DNA of 64,000 nt. Origin: Schizochytrium sp. TIO01 (Eukaryota; Sar; Bigyra; Thraustochytrida; Thraustochytriidae). This document shows positions 1-10,239 of this stretch, piece after piece. The position numbers and the translations under genes are program-made. Within the stretch, counting starts at the first letter, position 1; each line of letters opens with the position of its first letter. Below the pieces are notes generated by a model that saw only the letters and a list, made by a program, of their open reading frames with translations, searched no databases and was not told the DNA's origin. The stretch covers positions 1,287,102-1,351,101 of the forward strand of contig SMSO01000025.1 in assembly GCA_004764695.1 (NCBI GenBank), in the 5' to 3' direction.

Positions 1-779
1 TTGTGATCTGCAATTAGAGATCAGTGAATTTCTATGAGAAAATCAGATGAAAGATCCGTTAGGGGATAGCCTTCTTTCCTGAAGCATTGTTTTCCCGTTC
101 TTCTTTCAAACTTTCAAGCTTTCACCGTCCTCTATTTTACAATGTATGCAGAAACTAGCACAGAACAGCTAGAATGCGATTGAATCGGTGCTTCTGCAAC
201 AGGTGCAAGAAAGAATGAGTGAGATATGATGACAATAAAACCATATTTTAGCCCAAATACCCTCCTCTCATAAAGCAAAGAGCTCAGGCTGGCTTGGAGT
301 GCGGACGCCTCGTTTAGATTGCGCTGAACAAACGTCCTTGCCAGTCAGCGTTTTCATTTTCATCATTAGTACCTCTTTTTTTCAGACGAGCACTCCAGAC
401 ACACTCTCTCCTGTCTCTTCTCAGGTGCATTGCAACGATGCACTTCTTCCTGAAAGTTCCAACAGAGAAGTTGAACCGCCATACTATATAGAGCAAAAAC
501 CGCTGCTGTGCGGGTTCTTCTGTGAATAAAAAACTATTCTAGGCCATATGTGTTGAACTACTACGACCTACCACCTAGTTTGGCTTAGGATAAGACAAAA
601 CGCCACAACCTAAAGAATAAAAACGGATTTTGGCTTCCAGTCACTTTGGTATTCTGCGACCAGTTGGTATTTTCGAAGTTTTCACGTTTCAGTAAAAAGG
701 CTTTGTGCCAAACCAGAAACTTGAGGTCACGCTCTCCCTGTGCAGAACCAACCTGCAAGGGTGGTGTTCATCTGGGAGA
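1..779. other. 5' intergenic stretch without a supportable gene
   Basis: I see no convincing gene here. The longest open frames are under 80 codons, have no recognisable motif and overlap one another on both strands. The last 200 bases are AT-rich and form the presumed promoter and 5' leader of the membrane protein gene that follows. No tRNA or other RNA gene was recognised. Confidence 0.5.
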
Positions 780-2744
780 ATGACTATTGAAATAGCTCCT
801 GGTGCATCGATCTTATCTAATCATTCAACTGCAGCCTCATCAGCATACTCAAGTGCACAATCCTCAGTGAGCGGGAAATCAGAAAATTCAACAAGTGGAG
901 ATGTCCTTGGTAACCATGGTAAAGCAAAGGTCCGAGCTGCACGCATTACTCGCATAAAGTCGATCGTTCTGGCGTCTCTCAACGTAATCCTGCTAATCCT
1001 CACATACCACTTTCTCGTTGTTTCATTTGCGTTTCAGCTTGGCCACTATGACGAGACAGCCGAGAAATTGCTATCGATCACATTCATTGGCAATCACACA
1101 ATACATCCTGATGAAGACTTGGTCATGCTTCAGGTGTTTCGTAACGCAAGTGACACTGGCACATTTCTGTGGTTTAATTCCTCAAGCATTCGAGTCACAC
1201 AAGTAGACTCAGGCATGAGCCATTTCATTGGCGTCCATACCAAAGATGAGCTTGTGTTCTTATCTCCTCACGGATGCGAAGGAGTTAATGGGGGCATTGA
1301 GGGCATTCTAGCTCTCTATTGCTATGTGAATAGCACTACACAGGAGCCTGAAGACTGTCATGAGAGGTGTATCGAATCGAGCGACACATATGGAACGCAC
1401 ATTTCAGAAATGGTCTACGAAGATAACTTTACTGTTACTGAACTTTACAAGACGATGAATAGTCTAGGATTTGGAGTGGTATCTGTTGAAGAACATCTTA
1501 CAAATGTTGAGCTTATAGATTTCGAGAATGAGACATATAGATTATCGCTAAACTTGGATAGTAAAAGTAGATCGAATGCTCAGGAGACCTATGATATACC
1601 GTGGCAAGATATTCTACTCTACCTGATCATGGTAGATATCACCATCAATTTCTTTGGGAGGTTGATGACTGTTCCGGTACTAATAAGTGGAATCAAAATC
1701 AGGAAAACAAAGGTACTTGTAAAAGCAGACCTTTCTGGTGGGATGTTTACTTCGCCAGGACGCAGTTTTGTTATGTTTCTGCTCGTTGTGGTTTTTGGAG
1801 CTCAAAACTACCTTTTTATAGATGCAGGTCATTATGATCATGACATTGTATCCCATTTCTGGACAACTGCAGCAGTTGCGTCAATGTCTTCCATTCTTCT
1901 AACTATCATGTTTTCAAGAACAGAGTTTCGTTTTTTCGTCTCTGGAACTATGCTTTTTTTAATTGCAGGCGTTGGACGAGCCATGACTTTGGAGACTATA
2001 GAAAATAGAGCACAAACAGCAGTACGAGAAATTGGTCAAGTTCTGGAACGTGACTGTACATTGTTTTACTCAAACCACACCCCAATCAGCTCTGTGCGCT
2101 GCAACGTTGCCGAGGAAATCGGCATGTCCGGCCTTGAAATTTTGTACAGAGTACTATTTGAACCGGTGGTAGTTACCATACTTCTGGTTTTTGCCTTGGA
2201 AGTCTTCATTGTAGCTATGCTAGTAATGAGAAATATTGTCAAGGATTGCAAGAAATCTCGCCGTATTGCAGCATCTACTTTTACCCGGGGATCTTCGTAT
2301 GCATCATTGGGGTTATACAGCAACCGCGCGCATCGTACCAAGACATCAGCCCAGTCAACTATTCAAGGGGTCAGTGACTATGACAAGTGTGTCCTTTTGA
2401 GTAACATGGGCCATAGTATATTCAGTCGGACGTGGTCAAGCCCTATTATGACTATATTGGGAAAGTTTACTCATGCAAGTACTTCAATCGAGGATGATCT
2501 TGTGATGTACGGACCGCTTCTGGTTCGAATTAATTGGTTCCCTTACATGGCTTTCTTCGGAAAGTTATTTGGAAAAGAGAATGTTGTTAAATGGGTCATC
2601 CAGCACAAGCTTTATATAGGCGTTCTCTGTGCGAACTCGAAATTGGCTTCATGTCGAGAAAATGGTCAAAAGATCACAAATTATATTACTGAGTATAATT
2701 ACAAGGAAATGCCAGATCTTTTGAATGGAGAACCTTTGCAATAG
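780..2744 (+). CDS. Multi-pass membrane glycoprotein of unknown family
   Basis: A 654-residue protein I do not recognise. The open frame reaches back to 705, but only through a GTG; the first ATG is at 780 and is chosen as the start. A Ser/Thr-rich, basic N-terminus (1-60) is followed by a hydrophobic segment at about 61-86. A region of about 190 residues (87-275) then carries several N-x-S/T sequons (for example near 105, 122, 133, 184, 216 and 250) and a few cysteines around 166-197, as expected of a lumenal or extracellular domain. Further hydrophobic segments lie near 278-305, 329-347, 362-378, 383-402 and 461-485, then a basic cytosolic tail of about 170 residues. The shape (one N-terminal helix, glycosylated ectodomain, helix bundle, soluble tail) would suit a receptor or sensor, but no catalytic or nucleotide-binding motif is visible. 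The gene is intron-free as read. Confidence 0.75.
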   Translation: MTIEIAPGASILSNHSTAASSAYSSAQSSVSGKSENSTSGDVLGNHGKAKVRAARITRIKSIVLASLNVILLILTYHFLVVSFAFQLGHYDETAEKLLSITFIGNHTIHPDEDLVMLQVFRNASDTGTFLWFNSSSIRVTQVDSGMSHFIGVHTKDELVFLSPHGCEGVNGGIEGILALYCYVNSTTQEPEDCHERCIESSDTYGTHISEMVYEDNFTVTELYKTMNSLGFGVVSVEEHLTNVELIDFENETYRLSLNLDSKSRSNAQETYDIPWQDILLYLIMVDITINFFGRLMTVPVLISGIKIRKTKVLVKADLSGGMFTSPGRSFVMFLLVVVFGAQNYLFIDAGHYDHDIVSHFWTTAAVASMSSILLTIMFSRTEFRFFVSGTMLFLIAGVGRAMTLETIENRAQTAVREIGQVLERDCTLFYSNHTPISSVRCNVAEEIGMSGLEILYRVLFEPVVVTILLVFALEVFIVAMLVMRNIVKDCKKSRRIAASTFTRGSSYASLGLYSNRAHRTKTSAQSTIQGVSDYDKCVLLSNMGHSIFSRTWSSPIMTILGKFTHASTSIEDDLVMYGPLLVRINWFPYMAFFGKLFGKENVVKWVIQHKLYIGVLCANSKLASCRENGQKITNYITEYNYKEMPDLLNGEPLQ

Positions 2745-3624
2745 CATAGATGTACAATATTTGACTTACTTATTTGCTTTTTTTTTTGCTTTTTTTTCTT
2801 GAAAATCCTAAATCATGAGGAGCACCTTTTATTTCAATTCGTCTAGAATCTTAGTTTGCTTGTATCGAAGAAAGTGTTCTGAATCAGCATCACGTATTCC
2901 AGAAAAGGCCCGCAGAATCTGTCGTCTATTGCGTTTGCTAACGACGTTCGTCTTTCCAATACTAAGATATATAGAAATAGTATAAATGAAATGCGAAAAA
3001 TAAATGAAATCAGTAAAGCCATAGCTAAATAAATACCTGGGCTGGCATTCAATGCTAAGTCAGTAGTTTTCTGCAATATATGCTTTTCAGGGTGTCAACC
3101 AGGGATTCCTAGGTAGCTTGCCATCACTGTGTGATACTCTAATTAAGATAGGTGTTTTATCGGGACAGATATTCTGTTAGACTATGCTATCTGGGTATAT
3201 TTTTTTGTTTATTTTTTCTTTAAATTCTCAAGTTTCAAACTTGACCTAAGAGTTGCTATTACAGTACAAACTATATTTTTCCGTTCGAGTTCTTGTGGTA
3301 CAGGTGTGCGCGGGGACACCTGCGAACGCAAGCCCCGCGCCATCACTCCGTGCACGTGCTGATCGTTTCTGAAGCTGTTATTAGCATTGAATATCTTTCT
3401 TCGCAATTAACGCGCAACTTTGGCTCGTTTTCAATAAAGATCCACACATAACTGTAAGGGGCGCCCTCATGCCACTTATGAGCTAAGGCGGCGGGAGCAA
3501 ACGCTTTTGCAAGAAGTACTGCAAAATTTGCTAAGATTCTCGTGGCCAGGGTGGGGCTCACGAGGGAATCATAGTGCAGTAGTTTGAAGTTCAATTTGGG
3601 TCTGCCGCCGTTGACTACGGTAGA
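2745..3624. other. Intergenic region between the membrane protein and a coiled-coil gene
   Basis: This stretch starts with poly-T tracts just after the upstream stop codon (about 2774-2800), probably part of its 3' region, and ends with the leader of the gene at 3625. Open frames here are short, and one on the minus strand (to 3708) merely overlaps the next gene's start. No RNA gene or repeat family is evident. Confidence 0.5.
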
Positions 3625-5724
3625 ATGGTCACGCGGAAGCGAGACGGAACTCGTACTGTCGGCTCTGATGAGGTGAACACGAAAGATGCCCTCGACCTTT
3701 GGGAGCAATCTGACCAGCTAGAGTCCTCTGAGACGGATGAATATGAACGAGAAGGCTGCATTGATACGGAAAAGGCTCAGGCAAGTCAACGATTGCCCCT
3801 CAATGGCGAGCTGCCTGGACAGAAAACCCTGAAGAAAAAACGCAAGAAGAAGCGTAAGACAACGAAAAAAAGCAAATCGTCGTTACTTGGGTTCGATAAT
3901 GACCTAATGCGAGCTATTTTAGCAGCCGCAGAGCAGCAGCAGCAACAGCGTATGCAGAATGCGTCAAACCAAAGGCTTAGCCTTAAGCGCAGCACAAGTA
4001 CAGGTAAATCTTTGAGCAAGACGAAGAATGCAGACTCCGAAAATTTGAACCAGTCAGGAGAAGGCCGAGACGACCCTCTGATAGAACGCCAGAGGATGCA
4101 AGAACATGTCGAAAAATGTCTTCAAAAAACAGAAATTCTTCGCGGGCGACTTGAAAGCTTAGACCTGAAGCAAAGAATGCTTGAGCAGCGTATCATTGAT
4201 GAAAAGAAAAGGAAGCAAATGATTGGTGGAGCTCGAGCAACTTTTGAGCAGAAAATCAAGATTGCCACAAGAACTAAGATGCTGAATGGAAAACTTGATC
4301 GCCTTCTCAAGCGATGTGGGCAAGTGGAGACAAACAACGTATCTGCAAAAAGTGCTATTGACAAACTTCGCAAGGAACGACTAGCATTTGAGCAGATCCA
4401 ACGAAAGCTACGTGCAGAATTTGAAATTAAACAGAAGGAGATGGCAGTTCTTTTGCAAAATTCGAACGAGTTAAATGCAAACCGCATTAAGGCAGAAAAG
4501 GAATTAGAGCGCCTGCTTCGTGAAGAAAAGACAGCAAAGCTTCAGGATGAGAACGAGGTGATGAGCCTAGAGGGCGTGATACGTAAGCAAGAAAGCTTAC
4601 AGACCGAGCTGCAAACTGCATCCCTGAAACGACGCGCGCATTTGATCCGTGAACAACTTGGGCGAGGTGCGTTAGACCCAGAGGAAGAAGCAAAATTAAA
4701 AGCTCGCTTGCAGTCGCTTACAGTGAAGATTGAGAAGAAGTCTCTGGAGATAGAGCATACTCAGCAAAATGCAATCTTTAATTATGAGGAAGCTTTCGAA
4801 AAAATCCTTAATGAAATGTCGCAAAGGGCTAAAAAACGCATGAACCTTAATGAGGTTGTTAATGACTATGTTTCTGACTATGATGAGGCATTTAGCCTTT
4901 TAAGTTACATTCAGGGTGTGCAGGATGAGAATTATAAAATAGAAGCCCAGATCATGAATTTAAAGGGTGAGATGGGAAGACTTGCTGCCGAGCAAGGCAA
5001 GGAGGATCGCAATAAAGAGCGTATCAAGAAAGAACTCCAAGGTCGACTTGAGCAATTACGCTCAAATACTAGCAAATTGCAAAATGGAATTCAAGATCAA
5101 GAGAAGGCCCGTGAAGAAGTTTATGCTATGGTCGAACGCCTTGTTGCTCGATTTAATGCAGCCGCAACAGCTGGCGAAGAACTCGAGATTCAAGGAGGTA
5201 CTGTTAATGATGACAACATCATGGGTGTGATGGGACGTATTGAACTAAAGACACTTGAGCTGAGCAAATCCTTGCAGCAAGCTATCCGATTGGGTACATT
5301 TAGAGCTCCTCAGTTTAACAAAGCACAGCGTATGTCGGGAGCAAGCTTTCCCATGCTCATGCGTCAACAAACACTTCGCATGGCAAAGGTTCAGATGGGC
5401 CCAACTTCGCCCCTACGATCAACCCAAGAGAAGGCATTGAATGTGCAACCACTTTCGCCATCAAAGGTTACAGAATTATTTAATTTAAGCAAGAATCTAG
5501 CAGATTCTCCTGATAGCTCCGAAAGGGATGCTTCCTCGGAATGGAATCTTACTGCGACGCACACAAACACGAGTTTGAATCGAAACAAATCCTTAACACC
5601 GTCGTTTGAAGATCCGGGGTCACCTTTCGCAGAGGGAATTCAAGTTACAACTATTCAATCTATAGAAGAATTGCGAGAGGTGATCAGAAAAACTTTTCCT
5701 ATCATGAATGCAACTGCATTATGA
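3625..5724 (+). CDS. Long coiled-coil protein, function unknown
   Basis: A 699-residue protein with a clear ATG start. Residues 1-65 are acidic and polar. Residues 67-86 are a dense Lys/Arg patch (K-K-K-R-K-K-K-R type) that could be a nuclear or nucleolar signal or a microtubule- or nucleic-acid-binding patch. A Gln run follows near 104-108. From about 150 to 570 the sequence is almost entirely charged heptad-like helix (repeated E-K-E-L, R-K-E and L-R-E patterns), so an extended coiled coil is very likely. The C-terminal ~120 residues are Ser/Pro-rich and probably disordered. I cannot assign a family from coiled coil alone. It is convergent with a second coiled-coil gene and near a MAK-like ciliary kinase, so a cytoskeletal or ciliary role is possible but only by context. 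Confidence 0.8.
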   Translation: MVTRKRDGTRTVGSDEVNTKDALDLWEQSDQLESSETDEYEREGCIDTEKAQASQRLPLNGELPGQKTLKKKRKKKRKTTKKSKSSLLGFDNDLMRAILAAAEQQQQQRMQNASNQRLSLKRSTSTGKSLSKTKNADSENLNQSGEGRDDPLIERQRMQEHVEKCLQKTEILRGRLESLDLKQRMLEQRIIDEKKRKQMIGGARATFEQKIKIATRTKMLNGKLDRLLKRCGQVETNNVSAKSAIDKLRKERLAFEQIQRKLRAEFEIKQKEMAVLLQNSNELNANRIKAEKELERLLREEKTAKLQDENEVMSLEGVIRKQESLQTELQTASLKRRAHLIREQLGRGALDPEEEAKLKARLQSLTVKIEKKSLEIEHTQQNAIFNYEEAFEKILNEMSQRAKKRMNLNEVVNDYVSDYDEAFSLLSYIQGVQDENYKIEAQIMNLKGEMGRLAAEQGKEDRNKERIKKELQGRLEQLRSNTSKLQNGIQDQEKAREEVYAMVERLVARFNAAATAGEELEIQGGTVNDDNIMGVMGRIELKTLELSKSLQQAIRLGTFRAPQFNKAQRMSGASFPMLMRQQTLRMAKVQMGPTSPLRSTQEKALNVQPLSPSKVTELFNLSKNLADSPDSSERDASSEWNLTATHTNTSLNRNKSLTPSFEDPGSPFAEGIQVTTIQSIEELREVIRKTFPIMNATAL

Positions 5725-6052
5725 TAGAGAGCCACGCTTAACTAATTTAGATTTATGGAATCTTCTGCCCATACTATCATTCATTATTTTAAAATCTGTT
5801 GCAGTACACTGGGTAAAACAATGTATGAATTAGCTGGTTGCGCGTATAATATACATGATTAAAGAATACGATGAGGTCAGTAACGATACCAAACGCTGTG
5901 TATCAGCTAGGCCTAAATTCACATATAGCTTCCGGTGAATATGTAAACATAATTCGTGATACGAAAACGACAGTTCTTATGACTCAAGTTTTGGATCCTA
6001 ATCTATCTTTTCCGTCTTTGTTTCTCCTTTGATGCACTGAAGATCGTTGGAA
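5725..6052. other. Convergent 3' intergenic region
   Basis: This AT-rich spacer lies between two convergent genes. It must hold both 3' ends and polyadenylation regions. No gene or repeat is visible. Confidence 0.6.
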
Positions 6053-7321
6053 TCATGATTGCTGAATAGCCACTTGAAATGCAGCTAATAATTTATTGAG
6101 CTCCTGAACGCGCCCTCGCAGATACTCATTTTCTGTTCTTAATCTTTGGCTTGTCTTCTCCTGCTGCTCAAGCTTTGACTCCATGGGCTTCACAACATTA
6201 GTCTTGTAAGTGGCTAACTCACGTTCACCGCGTGCACGAATCTCTTCACATTGAAGGTGCATCGTATTCAATCGCTGCTGCATTTGGTTAAGCTTCTGCA
6301 GATACTTTTGGTCTACCTGGCGTTGTGCTTTCTCCAGAAGTCCAGCCCAGTTATTGTCAGCGAGCTCCTTCTGAGCTCGTAGTTCTTGTGCGATGCGGCG
6401 CTTTTGTTTGCGCACAGTTTCTGTTTCCTGTTTTGCCGCAGAAATTGAGCTTTCAAGATCTTTCACCTTCTTGTGAAATCCACCATTGGAACGATCTTGC
6501 GTTTTCAAATCGGCTTCAAGAGAAGCAACCTTTGCTTCATAGTGGCTCTCTACCTCTAGTAATGTCGCCTTGTTAGAGGCTTGTAGCCTTTCTATCTCTG
6601 AAGATGCTTGGCTACGCACTACACGAGCGTAGTCTGCCATTTCTGAAGCAAATTTTTCTTCTCGAGCAGCATAATTCGAGCGCTCTGTACGAAGTTCGGC
6701 ATCTAATTTGCATATGCGCTCCACGTATTCATCAATCAGAGCTTTCAGGCGCACCGGAGATACAATTTGGAGGCTATCAAGCTGTTTTCCAAGACCTGAT
6801 CGTGTCTCAATGGTGCTTGAAAGCACACGTTGCCCATCTTCCATACGGAGACCTTCTGCGTCTGCAACAAATTGAGAGTCAAGACTTCGAACTGGGCCAA
6901 ATGTCTCGTCCCATTCGCGCATGCATGCCTCCAAGTACTGCGTACGGTCCTCGCGTTCTCCTAATACACGCTCAAGGTCCTCCACTTGCTCTTGAACCTC
7001 TCTTGCGAGCTCAAAAAGATATCGAGCAGCAAGGCTTTTGCAGTCATATTTGCCAGCGCACTTTTGTTGGTAAAACCAGCATGTTTCACGTAGAGTCTCC
7101 AGAGATGCACGACGTCGTGCTCGGAGTGAAATACCAATCCGTCCTGCTGGCAATCTATGCACAGGTTCTGGAATTGGAAAAAGTGATTTTTGCAGCTCCT
7201 TTTCATCCACACGTCGAGAGTCTACCCATCGTTTTTGGTGTGCCTCCATTTGCATTGCACTTGGTCGCGCAGATTCTGTTGCCGTGGCTGACGAACGGGC
7301 TTTGGACCTTAGGCGGGTCAT
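6053..7321 (-). CDS. Coiled-coil protein, function unknown
   Basis: A 422-residue protein starting at the CAT (ATG on the minus strand) at 7319-7321. The first ~75 residues are basic and rich in Ala, Arg and Ser. Residues around 75-115 contain a short region with two cysteines (W-F-Y-Q-Q-K-C) that might be a small folded or helical module. From about 110 to 415 the composition is helical and heptad-like, with a break near 150-200, so a long coiled coil is expected. No catalytic or targeting motif is recognised. It is tail-to-tail with the other coiled-coil gene and in the same orientation as the downstream kinase gene. Centrosomal, ciliary or other cytoskeletal function is possible, but nothing in the sequence proves it. 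Confidence 0.75.
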   Translation of the reverse strand: MTRLRSKARSSATATESARPSAMQMEAHQKRWVDSRRVDEKELQKSLFPIPEPVHRLPAGRIGISLRARRRASLETLRETCWFYQQKCAGKYDCKSLAARYLFELAREVQEQVEDLERVLGEREDRTQYLEACMREWDETFGPVRSLDSQFVADAEGLRMEDGQRVLSSTIETRSGLGKQLDSLQIVSPVRLKALIDEYVERICKLDAELRTERSNYAAREEKFASEMADYARVVRSQASSEIERLQASNKATLLEVESHYEAKVASLEADLKTQDRSNGGFHKKVKDLESSISAAKQETETVRKQKRRIAQELRAQKELADNNWAGLLEKAQRQVDQKYLQKLNQMQQRLNTMHLQCEEIRARGERELATYKTNVVKPMESKLEQQEKTSQRLRTENEYLRGRVQELNKLLAAFQVAIQQS

Positions 7322-8106
7322 CTTGAAGTGATCTCAATCGATCAATGGCGATTTAGTTGGCTGCTGGAAGAGGTGAAGAGGTCTCTAAGGGACAAACTGC
7401 CACGATGAGAGAACAAAGTATTGTGCAGATCTTGTACAATAAGAATCGGACTTCAAAGATGAGATCGATTGTAGGGTTGAACAATTCGTTTGAGCACCAA
7501 GCAGTCAATTGAATTCATTCATAAATAAAACTAGGAAAAATTGAAAACCGTTGCTACTTTTTTAAAAGATCAGGCATAGGAGTTAGCTAAGTAAAACTAA
7601 AACTGACTGAATGCATGTTTGTTGATTTTTTTTCATTTTAGTTTTTAAATAGAAACAAAACAAAAATTCAACGCAAAATAGGACCGAGTGACAGATCGGT
7701 TCTGGGGAAATCGGCCTACCAAGAATATAATGTTAAAGCACGTGTTGAACCGTCAACTTCATTAGAATAATTCGAGCTGTTATAAGATAGCTGATATTTC
7801 TCACAAACTGTCTTCTTACGAGCACAATTCCCTTCTGGGTTTCGCCTTGCCCACTGATTTGGTCTTACAATTCCCTGGAGTGTATTCTAATAATACATAA
7901 CGTGCCCAAACAAGCTCATGCCTATTTCAAAACTATGTTTCATTTCTTTTGCAGTCGTGTGATTTAATTCGAATACTACTTCGACTGGAACATAAAGATT
8001 TTACAGTAGAAGAAAAAAATTAATACAAACTTTGTTTGGTTTAGTTAGGAAGCTTATTGATGTGCCATAAATGTTGTTGTATACTTTTTGCTTGTCTTAT
8101 TCTGAT
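7322..8106. other. AT-rich intergenic region
   Basis: No supportable gene. It contains an AT-rich low-complexity block at about 7550-7680. It must include the promoter of the coiled-coil gene transcribed leftward from 7321 and the 3' end of the kinase gene transcribed leftward to 8107. Confidence 0.5.
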
Positions 8107-10239
8107 TTAGTCTGAAGAAAAGCTGGAAAGATGACTCTGCAGACGAGCAATCAAAGCGTCCTTTTCGTAAATTTGCTTTTTAAGTTGCTCGACTATTTGA
8201 CGGCAACGTTTATTGGAGCATCCATGCGAAGTGTGAGATGGACTGTCAAACGAAGTACCGTTTGTGCTGCTGAAGCTACTTTTTGACTCGACTCGCTGAT
8301 CAGAGATACGGTCTTCATTGGTCGACGAGAAATCAGATCCGATACTGCAAATTTCGATGGCGTCTTGTGCTATTTCTGATACAGATGCATGTACATCATG
8401 TGAGAGTTCCTCCCATGCGGAGGATGTTTCAACAGGAATTTCCTCAGCTTCGATGGTGTCTTGAATTGGGCTCATTGGGCCGACCAAAATTTTGTCGTCC
8501 TCGGCTGGGCTTTGGAGCTCAGTAGATAGAAAAGAATCGCCTTCAAGGCGCTCCTGGGCATCAATACCTTGATGATCATCATGAACAGCTGCATCATAAT
8601 TGTTCCCTGTCCGATTTCTGGTTTGTTCACAGCTAGGTGAAACATTTTCATTCAACGTCTCATTGACTTCTAATTTAGGTGGTGGAAGTCGTTTTTGTAG
8701 ACATTCACTGCCTGAACTCTCGCTATCGTCATTGTCATTCCCATTGTTATTATCATAATCACTTCCACTACTGTCGTCATCATCATCCAAAGTATCCAGA
8801 TAGGCCGTAACAACACGGCGTCTTTCAAGGCTTGATGTGCGTTGAAACGGTGGAACTCGGGGTGGACCATTGAAAGATTTCAAGGGTGAAGCTGGCAACT
8901 CGTCATGACCTGAGTCAATGTCTTCACAACTTGACTCCTCATCGTCATCGTCGCTGGCTTGAAAACTTTCCATTTTCGATGTATCCAGGATAGAATTACT
9001 GAGTAATCCGTTGCTATCCTGTCCATCAGGACTGGTTGAAATACCCTGTACTTCCCGTGTTAGCTCATCAATTTCCTGGGTCAGGATTCGCAATTCGCTA
9101 TCACGGCTACTGAATTGTTGTTGACGTAGTCCAGTGGAGAAGCTTTTTAGAGGGGTTGTCAACTTGTTATCTGAGACATCCTCCTCATTGCAATCTTCCT
9201 CATTGCTGCCATTTGTCGCATATACAGGTTTGTCACGAGGGGTGGTAGGTGTATCAACTTTGAAATTTGCTGGCTCGCTATTGTGCTGCAGGCCGTCACG
9301 CAAGGTATCCATTTGTTCATGACAGTCGCGTAAAAACGAATGGTTCATACAATGGGCAGCAGACGGTCGTGCATGGGGGTCCAGCTGTAGCATATCAGTG
9401 ATTAAGTTTACACAACTTTGCAAAGAATCTGATCGCCCATCACCGCCAAGGCCTTCATATTCAGCAATAAGGCTTGGTGCAAGAGGTTTTGTTGCTCGGG
9501 ATGATGGCAACTGTAGGTGTTGTTGCAGAAGCATTGTAGAACCTTGCGGCCAAGACTTGGAAGTAATAGGACCAATACAACTGGTAATCCTTAGCATGTG
9601 TTCTAGCCGATCTTGAGCAGGAAATAAAGGTGTTAAGGTCAAACATTCAGCTATCACACAGGCTGCGGCCCAAATATCTACTGGAGAATTATAGACGCTA
9701 GCACGGAGAACAAGCTCTGGTGCTCGATACCATTTCGTAGAAACATAAGATGTGAAAGGTGGGCGTGACCTGACGTCTCGTGCAAGTCCGAAGTCACAAA
9801 CCTGAATGCCGTCATGAAAATCCATAAGAAGGTTCTCAGGCTTGATATCACGATGAAAAAAACCATATCGATGCATATATGCTAGAGCTGAGACTAGCTG
9901 ATAAGCCCACCGAGCAATAACATCTAAAGTCACAAACCGACCAGCTTGCCGAACCTCCTTAAGACGCTGGTGCAAGTTGATTGGGTGGTAATCAAAGACA
10001 AGATAAAGCTTTTTGTTTTCGCGCACAATCTGCCGAAGAACTACAATGTTTGTGTGTTTTGAGCCAAGCTGCCGTAATGCTCGAACCTCACGAAGTTTCA
10101 AACACTCGTCCCACGTCTCATATCTTCGGTTGGAAATTACTTTTACAGCAACGCGGTCTCCAGATGCGCGTTCAATGCACTCTGTTACCTCGCCAAATGC
10201 GCCTTGTCCAAGGTGGCGGATTACATCGTATTTGTCCAT
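8107..10239 (-). CDS. MAK/CILK1/MOK-type (RCK family) protein kinase
   Basis: A 710-residue Ser/Thr kinase. The domain spans about 4-305: glycine loop G-Q-G-A-F-G at 11-16, ATP-binding Lys33, alpha-C Glu51 within a W-D-E-C-L-K-L-R-E-V segment typical of MAK/ICK kinases, catalytic H-R-D at 129-131, D-F-G at 149-151, an activation-loop T-S-Y at 163-165, then Y-V-S-T-K-W-Y-R-A-P-E. The segment after APE also reads like this family. RCK kinases (mammalian MAK, CILK1, MOK; Chlamydomonas LF4) control cilium length and intraflagellar transport, so a flagellar role is likely. The middle dipeptide position is Ser, where MAK/CILK1 have Asp and MOK has Glu. Residues ~310-670 are acidic and disordered. 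The last ~35 form a short coiled coil with two cysteines at its start. It is divergent from the small gene at 10970. The exact subfamily is uncertain. Confidence 0.9.
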   Translation of the reverse strand: MDKYDVIRHLGQGAFGEVTECIERASGDRVAVKVISNRRYETWDECLKLREVRALRQLGSKHTNIVVLRQIVRENKKLYLVFDYHPINLHQRLKEVRQAGRFVTLDVIARWAYQLVSALAYMHRYGFFHRDIKPENLLMDFHDGIQVCDFGLARDVRSRPPFTSYVSTKWYRAPELVLRASVYNSPVDIWAAACVIAECLTLTPLFPAQDRLEHMLRITSCIGPITSKSWPQGSTMLLQQHLQLPSSRATKPLAPSLIAEYEGLGGDGRSDSLQSCVNLITDMLQLDPHARPSAAHCMNHSFLRDCHEQMDTLRDGLQHNSEPANFKVDTPTTPRDKPVYATNGSNEEDCNEEDVSDNKLTTPLKSFSTGLRQQQFSSRDSELRILTQEIDELTREVQGISTSPDGQDSNGLLSNSILDTSKMESFQASDDDDEESSCEDIDSGHDELPASPLKSFNGPPRVPPFQRTSSLERRRVVTAYLDTLDDDDDSSGSDYDNNNGNDNDDSESSGSECLQKRLPPPKLEVNETLNENVSPSCEQTRNRTGNNYDAAVHDDHQGIDAQERLEGDSFLSTELQSPAEDDKILVGPMSPIQDTIEAEEIPVETSSAWEELSHDVHASVSEIAQDAIEICSIGSDFSSTNEDRISDQRVESKSSFSSTNGTSFDSPSHTSHGCSNKRCRQIVEQLKKQIYEKDALIARLQSHLSSFSSD

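Noticed and set aside
705-779. N-terminal 25 codons of the membrane protein frame
   Set aside because: They depend on a GTG start; a eukaryotic gene would normally use the ATG at 780.
6604-7326. 240-codon plus-strand frame opposite the 422-residue coiled-coil gene
   Set aside because: Antisense to a heptad-patterned real frame; its leucine/cysteine-rich composition is typical of the reverse complement of coiled-coil DNA.
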